NCBI GenBank assembly: GCA_002291495.1
Contig: DBAE01000179.1
Span: 1 to 10,909, forward strand
DNA length: 10,909 nt
DNA from: Bacteriovoracaceae bacterium UBA1018
Lineage (GTDB): Bacteria; Bdellovibrionota; UBA1018
Reading direction: 5' to 3'
Positions 7,358-10,909 of this stretch are shown here, in pieces. Made by a program: the position numbers and the translations under genes. Every line of letters begins with the position of its first letter. Positions within the stretch are counted from its first letter, which is position 1. The notes under the pieces were generated by a model. It had not been told where the DNA came from. It worked only from the letters and a program-made list of their open reading frames with translations, and ran no database searches.

Positions 7358-8116
7358 GTGATTCAATCTATTCATAAATCAGTACCAATACTCATGTTTG
7401 CTGATGGTGCTAGCTCCGGAAATCCTGGTCCAGGTGGTTGGGGAACCGTCATAGTTTTGCCGGAAGGTAAGGTGATCGAGCTCGGCGGAGGTGTTCGCCC
7501 TGTCACCAACAATCAGATGGAATTACGTGCTGTAATTGAGGGCCTAAGATACCTACAAGATCGCGAAGGTCAGATCGACGTATGCACAGACTCTGTGTAT
7601 GTCATCCGTGGAATCACTCAGTGGGTTTGGGCTTGGAGAACTCGCGGCTGGAAAACTGCCGAAGGTCAAGACGTCGCCAACGCAGATCTATGGAAAGAAC
7701 TTTTTCGATTAGTTGCTCAGAGAGGCAAAGAAAACTCGATAAATTGGAAATTTGTGCGGGGCCATCAAGGCATTCCAGGCAATGAACGCGTCGACAAAAT
7801 TGCAGTGTCTTACGCAAAAGGTAAGCGACCTGATCTCTATGAAGGGCCGCTTCTTCAATACCCGATCGCGATCCATGATATCCCGGACGACACGAGCTTG
7901 CCCGACATGAAACCTAAAGCTGCACCAAAAGCAGCCGCACATTCTTACTTGAGTGTGATCCATGGAGTTCCAATGCGGCATTCTTCTTGGAAGGACTGTG
8001 AGGCAAGAATCAAAGGCCAGTCCGGTGCGAAGTTTAAAAAAGCGATGAGTCCAGATGATGAGGACCAGATCCTAAGGAGCTGGGGCTATAGCCTGGCCGA
8101 CATTCGAGGCAGTTAA
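7358..8116 (+). CDS. rnhA: Ribonuclease HI with C-terminal hybrid-binding (viroplasmin-like) domain
   Basis: The N-terminal 150 residues or so are a complete RNase HI: FADGASSGNPGPGGWG, NNQMELRAV, CTDSVYV and VRGHQGIPGNERVDKIA supply the catalytic Asp16, Glu55, Asp78, His136 and Asp146 (numbered from the GTG). The enzyme cleaves RNA in RNA-DNA hybrids and acts in the cytoplasm on primers and R-loops. After a Pro/Lys/Ala linker, residues of about 195-242 read YLSVIHG...SSWKDCEARIKG...AKFKKAM, which fits the W-x-x-C-x-x-x-(V/I)-x-G-x-x-x-A-x-x-K pattern of the hybrid-binding domain of eukaryotic RNase H1 and caulimovirus viroplasmin. That domain is usually N-terminal, so the order here is unusual. 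The start is uncertain: the first ATG (7394) would cut the first beta strand, while the frame is open to a TTG at 7253 with unconserved-looking residues and no ribosome site. GTG 7358 keeps the strand intact. infA follows after 98 bp. Confidence 0.9.
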   Translation: MIQSIHKSVPILMFADGASSGNPGPGGWGTVIVLPEGKVIELGGGVRPVTNNQMELRAVIEGLRYLQDREGQIDVCTDSVYVIRGITQWVWAWRTRGWKTAEGQDVANADLWKELFRLVAQRGKENSINWKFVRGHQGIPGNERVDKIAVSYAKGKRPDLYEGPLLQYPIAIHDIPDDTSLPDMKPKAAPKAAAHSYLSVIHGVPMRHSSWKDCEARIKGQSGAKFKKAMSPDDEDQILRSWGYSLADIRGS

Positions 8117-8137
8117 GGGAGCTAGATAGGCGGATTT

Positions 8138-8152
8138 CAGCATTTTTTGCTG
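8138..8152 (+). repeat. Small hairpin between RNase HI and infA
   Basis: CAGCA-TTTTT-TGCTG is a perfect 5-bp stem with a 5-nt loop, 21 nt after the RNase HI stop. It lacks a G/C-rich stem and a T tract, so I do not call it a terminator. The rest of the 98-bp gap holds the infA ribosome site and no other clear signal. Confidence 0.3.
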
Positions 8153-8204
8153 GTAAAGCGCCTTCAGCCAAACTATTTTGGGCAAACTTAAATGAAAGGG
8201 ATAA

Positions 8205-8209
8205 AAGGA
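8205..8209 (+). promoter_or_regulatory. Ribosome binding site of infA
   Basis: AAGGA lies 5 nt before the ATG at 8215 (AAAAGGAAAAGCATG), one of the clearer Shine-Dalgarno sequences in the window. It fixes the infA start. Confidence 0.6.
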
Positions 8210-8214
8210 AAAGC

Positions 8215-8472
8215 ATGGCTCGTGACGATTTAGCGCAAATTGACGGTGTGGTCACCGATGTATTATCCAACGGAAACTTCACTGTTCAGCTTCCTAGCGG
8301 TCAGACATTGATGGCTAAGTTGTCAGGACGTATGAGAAAATTCCATATCCGCGTCATTTTAGGTGACCGTGTCACTGTAGGCGTCTCACCTTATGATCCA
8401 ACTCACGGACTCATCCTTCACCGCCACAAAGTGGGCGGACCTCCAGGCCCAGGCGACTTCAATAAGAAATAA
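8215..8472 (+). CDS. infA: Translation initiation factor IF-1
   Basis: An 85-aa single S1/OB-fold protein. The sequence MARDDLAQIDGVVTDVLSNG, then FTVQLPSGQ, AKLSGRMRKFHIRVILGDRVTVGVSPYDPTHGLILHRHK follows E. coli IF-1 along its whole length, including the SGxMRKxxIRxxxGDxVTVxxxPYD core. IF-1 binds the A site of the 30S subunit during initiation and works with IF-2 and IF-3. A tail of about 13 residues (VGGPPGPGDFNKK) extends past the usual 72-residue end and is rich in Gly and Pro. A good ribosome site precedes the ATG, and a terminator-like hairpin begins at the stop codon, so infA ends its transcription unit. It could be read alone or with the RNase HI gene. Confidence 0.96.
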   Translation: MARDDLAQIDGVVTDVLSNGNFTVQLPSGQTLMAKLSGRMRKFHIRVILGDRVTVGVSPYDPTHGLILHRHKVGGPPGPGDFNKK

Positions 8473-8510
8473 AAAGGTCGTCCCGACCTTTTGGTAGAGG
8501 CTCGCGTCAT
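8471..8510 (+). repeat. Imperfect 40-bp direct repeat, copy 1
   Basis: This block, made of the infA terminator hairpin plus 18 bp ending in CGCGTCAT, is matched at about 31 of 40 positions by 8677-8716, with a constant offset of 206 bp and no gaps by hand alignment. The last eight bases are identical in both copies. The pair brackets a 166-bp non-coding insert holding a long hairpin. Confidence 0.55.
8472..8492 (+). terminator. Intrinsic terminator after infA
   Basis: AAAAGGTCG (8472-8480), loop TCC, CGACCTTTT (8484-8492) form a perfect 9-bp stem whose 3' arm ends in four T's. It starts at the last base of the infA stop codon. The T run is short, so termination may be partial. A sister copy lies 206 bp downstream. 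Confidence 0.7.
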
Positions 8511-8541
8511 TTTTGGACGCATCGGACCGGCAACCCCCTGG

Positions 8542-8616
8542 ATGCCGCGCAGTTTTGCGCGTTTCAGGGTGTTTTCGGCTACGGAGATACGCTGAAACGC
8601 GCAAAACAAGCGGCAT
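8542..8616. repeat. Long imperfect inverted repeat (23-bp stem hairpin)
   Basis: ATGCCGC (8542-8548) plus GTTTTGCGCGTTTCAG (8552-8567) pair perfectly with 8592-8607 and 8610-8616, interrupted only by a GCA/AA internal loop. The loop is 24 nt (8568-8591). The structure does not encode a sensible protein and stands alone between two terminator-like hairpins. It could be a structured RNA, a repeat of the REP/MITE kind, or a protein-binding cruciform. I do not recognise it as a known RNA family. Confidence 0.6.
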
Positions 8617-8676
8617 GCGTGAGGGTATAAGCTCCAGCCCAGTGAGCTCCAACGCGAGGTGGATATACGAAACTAA

Positions 8677-8699
8677 AAAAAGGTGGTCCACACCTTTTT
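8677..8699 (+). terminator. Second terminator-like hairpin, possible end of a small RNA
   Basis: AAAAAGGTG (8677-8685), loop GTCCA, CACCTTTTT (8691-8699) give a perfect 9-bp stem ending in five T's. No gene ends nearby on the plus strand: infA stops 205 bp earlier and already has its own hairpin. Either it is a backup terminator or it ends a transcript that begins within 8511-8640. In reverse orientation no gene reads into it. Confidence 0.55.
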
Positions 8700-8716
8700 G
8701 TCTAGCTGCGCGTCAT
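8677..8716 (+). repeat. Imperfect 40-bp direct repeat, copy 2
   Basis: Partner of 8471-8510. The hairpin arms differ at compensating positions (GGTCG/CGACC in copy 1, GGTGG with CCACACC in copy 2), so the hairpin is kept although the bases change. That suggests the fold has been selected. The copy ends in the same CGCGTCAT. Confidence 0.55.
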
Positions 8717-8752
8717 AATCCTTCTTAAACAATCGGTAATGCCATGTATTTA

Positions 8753-8765
8753 CTAGATAATCTAG
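8753..8765. promoter_or_regulatory. Palindrome upstream of the 91-aa gene promoter
   Basis: CTAGAT-A-ATCTAG is a perfect 13-bp palindrome ending 13 bp before the -35 box at 8779. The position suits an activator or repressor site. No regulator gene lies beside it. Confidence 0.35.
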
Positions 8766-8778
8766 ATTGTTAAGGCTA

Positions 8779-8807
8779 TTGAACTTTACATACAAATAGT
8801 TGATAAT
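8779..8807 (+). promoter_or_regulatory. Sigma-70-type promoter, probably leaderless
   Basis: TTGAAC (8779-8784) and GATAAT (8802-8807) are separated by exactly 17 bp, matching the housekeeping consensus at four and five of six positions. Transcription seven bases after the -10 would begin at the A of the ATG at 8814. There is no Shine-Dalgarno before that ATG, so leaderless translation is the simplest reading. Confidence 0.55.
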
Positions 8808-8813
8808 AAAAGT

Positions 8814-9089
8814 ATGACAAAGGAAAGCTTTAAAGACACCCTGCAGAAGAAGTACGTTGAAGACATTCGGGAAGCTTACCGCAAATGTGCCTACAGAGGC
8901 GGATCCATCGTGGATTACACCAAACTGTGGAAGCTCATCGGCAGCCTTCAACAATTAGCAACAAAAGACGGTTTGAGTGCCGGCGAGTTTGAGGATCTAG
9001 CTAAAGGCGCGATCCCAGGCGTTTTTGAGAAGACCGATTTCTCTCAGTTTACTGGTGAGATCGAGTTGCCTCGAAAAGCCGTTGCCTAA
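8814..9089 (+). CDS. Small hypothetical protein, 91 aa
   Basis: A soluble, probably helical protein with no signal peptide or membrane segment. It begins MTKESFKDTLQKKYVEDIREAY and has many Lys and Glu residues and a single Cys near residue 25. I recognise no domain. Support for being a real gene: a well-spaced promoter directly upstream, balanced composition, and an isolated frame in an otherwise empty stretch. No alternative start codon lies near the N-terminus, so the ATG at 8814 stands although it has no ribosome site. It stands alone: a non-coding segment precedes it and a convergent gene ends 30 bp after it. No clear terminator is visible in that gap. Confidence 0.72.
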   Translation: MTKESFKDTLQKKYVEDIREAYRKCAYRGGSIVDYTKLWKLIGSLQQLATKDGLSAGEFEDLAKGAIPGVFEKTDFSQFTGEIELPRKAVA

Positions 9090-9119
9090 GGCGCAAATCA
9101 ACTCAAAATAGAGCTCTAC

Positions 9120-10172
9120 TCAGAGTGCGGCTGGAAGAATTCGTAGTTCTTCTGTCTGATCTGCATCGCAGGCGAAGATATTTGTCTTCAGCCAGGGCAG
9201 GTACTGCTCTAAGAGTGCTTCACCACTCGGTTGCTCAGGTAGAACCTTTTTCCAGGAATCTACTTTCGAGGCCTTTTTTCCCAAGGCCATCAGATCATAG
9301 ATCTGCCGGTAAGCTTCCCGCTTTTCGAAAGAAAGATCCTTCTCGAGTGGCTCCACAAAGGTGCGCACTTGATCGCGATCTTTTACTTCCAACAAAATAA
9401 AAGCAATCGCTGCGTTTGCCGGGCTAATAATACAGGCCTCAATTGCAGGTGGTTCCCATGCGTAGGCTATGAGCTCAATTCCAGCTTTTCTAAATGCAGA
9501 TTGAAGAACATTGCGACAGCTTCCAGTTTGATCCCCCTCGAGAAGGTCTCTTTTTGAGATCTCTACTAACGGGTCACCTTCATACGTACTTACATCTCTT
9601 TTCGAAGTAGCCCCGGAGCACGGACCGGTGACAAGTTTCAAATAGGTACTCTTACGAAGGGCTAAAAATCCGCTCACTCCGTAAGGATTGAGGCGATCAG
9701 GATATGAAGTCGTGAAACGGCGAAGCTCGAGGTATCTCGTATCCCGAGGAACCAGAATTGAAAATATAACCCATGGAGCATCGGCTACTTGAGCACTCTG
9801 CGCGGGATCTACCGCCAAATAAAGTGCTTGTCCTACTGTCCATTCATAATGACCAGCCGTAAAAAAACTCTTCGCCATTGATTCAATATACTGAAAACCA
9901 TGCTCGGAATTGAGTGGTACTGGACCACTGCCCGGAAGATCTACTTCTTCATTCCAGCTCACTAGAGCATTGCTTTGACGCCCTCGAAAGTCTTCGATCC
10001 GATGAGCCCAGTGATAGAGCACTACCGGTCGAGAGAGAACTTTTGACTGAGATAATAGATCCTGAGTCAGTGCCTGGTTTTCAGATGCGTAGTTATCGTT
10101 TGCTCGAGCCTGCGCAGCGATTCCACTAAAAACCGCAAAGAGGCTCAGTGTGAGTAATCCCCAACATCCCAT
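9120..10172 (-). CDS. Secreted protein of unknown function; possible ADP-ribosyltransferase-like fold
   Basis: A 350-aa protein with a signal peptide: hydrophobic WGLLTLSLFAVFSGIAA and an AQARA-NDN cleavage site after residue 24. There is no lipobox, so it is periplasmic or exported further. The mature chain has four cysteines (185, 219, 247, 335), enough for two disulfides. VVLYHWAHRIEDF (50-62, His54) followed by GQALYLAVDPAQSA (114-127, Tyr118) resembles the LxHG...G-x-x-(I/L)-Y-x-A-x-x-x-x-x-S pattern of the H-Y-E group of ADP-ribosyltransferase folds (PARP/diphtheria toxin type). I cannot place the third residue with certainty, so this is a weak hint only. The C-terminal third looks helical. 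No Shine-Dalgarno precedes the ATG; a consensus TTGACA lies 35-40 bp upstream. The YkgJ-type gene lies 45 bp upstream on the same strand. Confidence 0.78.
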   Translation of the reverse strand: MGCWGLLTLSLFAVFSGIAAQARANDNYASENQALTQDLLSQSKVLSRPVVLYHWAHRIEDFRGRQSNALVSWNEEVDLPGSGPVPLNSEHGFQYIESMAKSFFTAGHYEWTVGQALYLAVDPAQSAQVADAPWVIFSILVPRDTRYLELRRFTTSYPDRLNPYGVSGFLALRKSTYLKLVTGPCSGATSKRDVSTYEGDPLVEISKRDLLEGDQTGSCRNVLQSAFRKAGIELIAYAWEPPAIEACIISPANAAIAFILLEVKDRDQVRTFVEPLEKDLSFEKREAYRQIYDLMALGKKASKVDSWKKVLPEQPSGEALLEQYLPWLKTNIFACDADQTEELRILPAAL

Positions 10173-10183
10173 AAGTAGGGCAG

Positions 10184-10212
10184 GGTCTAATCAGTCGCGG
10201 TCACTCTGTCAA
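10184..10212 (-). promoter_or_regulatory. Possible promoter of the secreted-protein gene
   Basis: On the minus strand a perfect TTGACA (10212-10207) is followed after 17 bp by TAGACC (10189-10184), a weak -10 with three of six matches. The start point would be near 10177, giving a leader of only about five bases before the ATG at 10172. It lies wholly in the 45-bp gap after the YkgJ-type gene. Confidence 0.4.
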
Positions 10213-10217
10213 TGAAA

Positions 10218-10616
10218 CTATCTGAGAGCTTTAGAACGAGAAGGGGTATTTCGTACAGCCGGACAATAGGTGGGGCGTGGTCCAATTTTTGGAAATGAAC
10301 GACATACCTGTGGACGACGATCGTATACGGTACAGCGACGATCCTTTTCACCTAAAAATATGCAATCTCGACCGCGGCGTTGCTCTAAGATAAAGAGCTG
10401 TTTTCCAGCATTAAAACTTTGGATATGCCCAGACTTATGAAGCTTACGCGCCACTTTTCTCAGGGAATCGACAGCTTCATCCTCTGTAATAAGGCCTAGT
10501 CTAATAAGGTCCATAGCACTGACTTCGACTGGCAAAGTACAACAGCCCGCCCAGCAGCCTTCACACAATGAGGGTTTAAATTTAATCCAGGTTGATGGCC
10601 GAGCAATATCGATCAT
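10218..10616 (-). CDS. YkgJ-type cysteine-cluster protein (UPF0153 / CxxCxxCC family)
   Basis: The cluster CEGCWAGCC near the N-terminus, then DCIFL, RRCTVYDRRPQVCRSFP and YCP make up the cysteine pattern of the YkgJ/UPF0153 family, thought to bind a metal or iron-sulfur cluster. Its biochemical role is not settled. I chose the ATG at 10616 (132 aa), because a TGCTATATG extended -10 ends seven bases before it. The frame is open to an ATG at 10625 and a TTG at 10637 (139 aa), which cannot be excluded. None has a good Shine-Dalgarno. The basic C-terminus (RNTPSRSKALR) is short of any further domain. It is divergent from the ureohydrolase gene and upstream of the secreted-protein gene. Confidence 0.85.
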   Translation of the reverse strand: MIDIARPSTWIKFKPSLCEGCWAGCCTLPVEVSAMDLIRLGLITEDEAVDSLRKVARKLHKSGHIQSFNAGKQLFILEQRRGRDCIFLGEKDRRCTVYDRRPQVCRSFPKIGPRPTYCPAVRNTPSRSKALR

Positions 10617-10664
10617 AAAACCCATATAGCATTTCAATTCGGGGTATGCGACAAATCTAATCCT
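10617..10664. promoter_or_regulatory. Very compact divergent promoter region
   Basis: Only 48 bp separate the preferred starts of the YkgJ-type gene (minus) and the ureohydrolase gene (plus). On the minus strand TGCTATATG (10631-10623) is an extended -10. On the plus strand TCTAAT (10656-10661) is a five-of-six -10 match but sits only three bases from the ATG, too near for it to serve that start in the usual way. No clear -35 box was found for either. Confidence 0.3.
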
Positions 10665-10909
10665 ATGTTCGATCCAAACTCAGCATCGCTGGCCGATTCA
10701 GGTATTTTTGGGCTTCCGTATTCCGAAAAAGAATCCTCGCTCGTCTATCTCCCTATTCCTTGGGAAGCGACCACCTCTTACGGCGGAGGCACTTCAGATG
10801 GGCCAAACGCGATCTTCGATGCAAGCAAGCAAGTGGACCTCTACGATATCGACGTCGAGCGACCGTATGAAGCCGGCCTGTTTATGCAGGAGGAATCATC
10901 AGCAATAAG
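10665..10909 (+). CDS. Agmatinase/arginase-family ureohydrolase (3' end beyond window)
   Basis: The ATG at 10665 opens a frame that runs to the right edge, 81 codons so far. It reads MFDPNSASLADSG and then LVYLPIPWEATTSYGGGTSDGP, followed by AIFDASKQVDLYDIDVE. The PWExTTSYGGGTxxGPxAIxxASxQVDLYD pattern is the conserved N-terminal part of bacterial agmatinase/SpeB-like proteins. These are dimanganese enzymes that release urea from agmatine or related guanidino compounds in polyamine and arginine metabolism. The metal-binding His and Asp motifs lie beyond the window, so neither activity nor substrate can be judged. No Shine-Dalgarno is visible. An overlapping 66-codon open frame from 10708 is a shadow. 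The family call rests on one segment but that segment is distinctive. Confidence 0.82.
   Translation, partial: MFDPNSASLADSGIFGLPYSEKESSLVYLPIPWEATTSYGGGTSDGPNAIFDASKQVDLYDIDVERPYEAGLFMQEESSAI

Larger units (their letters stand above)
8473..8813. other. Non-coding segment of 341 bp between infA and the 91-aa gene
   Basis: No credible coding frame: the short open frames here run through the inverted repeats. It holds, in order, the infA terminator (8472-8492), the long hairpin (8542-8616), a TATAAG hexamer (8626-8631) and two GCTCCA copies (8631-8636 and 8646-8651), a second terminator-like hairpin (8677-8699), a palindrome (8753-8765) and a promoter (8779-8807). The base composition turns AT-rich after about 8720. 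A small RNA ending at the second hairpin is possible but not shown. Confidence 0.5.

Noticed and set aside
8138..8152. Hairpin after RNase HI as an intrinsic terminator
   Set aside because: Five-base stem with no following T tract; too weak.
8542..8616. Integron attC site
   Set aside because: The stem is near-perfect but lacks the terminal RYYYAAC/GTTRRRY core sites and the usual extrahelical-base pattern, and no integrase or cassette array is nearby.
8386..8728. Several open frames on both strands across the hairpin region
   Set aside because: They arise from reading through the inverted repeat and the infA gene; the translations have biased composition and no domain.
1..10909. CRISPR array, insertion sequence, prophage or defence genes
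   Set aside because: No regularly spaced repeats, transposase, integrase or Cas-like motifs were seen on either strand.

Overview
The window reads as chromosomal DNA of a Gram-negative bacterium. Two envelope proteins (an outer-membrane barrel ending in a C-terminal Phe and a large lipoprotein) and an LPS-type glycosyltransferase show an outer membrane. The style of the proteins (large orphan lipoproteins, a YkgJ-type cysteine-cluster protein, moderate GC content, densely packed genes) resembles Bdellovibrio and relatives (Bdellovibrionota). That lineage is an inference from resemblance, not a database result.

Layout: (1) 1-2297, plus strand: the 3' part of a family 2 glycosyltransferase, overlapped by a class I glutamine amidotransferase, then 3 bp later a polytopic LPG-synthase-TM/UPF0104 membrane protein. 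This looks like one envelope-related operon. (2) 2334-3407, plus: a short RecQ-like helicase that ends where the zinc-binding subdomain would begin. (3) 3432-7122, minus: an outer-membrane beta-barrel protein followed, with an 11-bp overlap, by a 767-aa lipoprotein carrying EF-hand-like motifs. (4) 7123-7357: a divergent control region with a 9-bp direct repeat at 24-bp spacing. (5) 7358-8472, plus: a ribonuclease HI with a C-terminal hybrid-binding (viroplasmin-like) domain, then infA (translation initiation factor IF-1). (6) 8473-8813: a 341-bp non-coding segment with a long imperfect hairpin, bracketed by two similar terminator-like hairpins that belong to an imperfect 40-bp direct repeat. 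(7) 8814-9089, plus: a 91-aa unknown protein with a good -35/-10 pair placed so that its mRNA would be leaderless. (8) 9120-10637, minus: a secreted 350-aa protein with weak hints of an ADP-ribosyltransferase-like fold, and upstream of it a YkgJ-type cysteine-cluster protein. (9) 10665-end, plus: the 5' part of an agmatinase/arginase-family ureohydrolase, divergent from the YkgJ gene across a very short gap.

No CRISPR array, insertion sequence, tRNA or rRNA was recognised. There is no obvious defence or mobile system. The least ordinary items are the truncated RecQ, the RNase HI domain order, the repeat/hairpin segment after infA, the barrel/EF-hand-like lipoprotein pair and the possible ADP-ribosyltransferase-like secreted protein.
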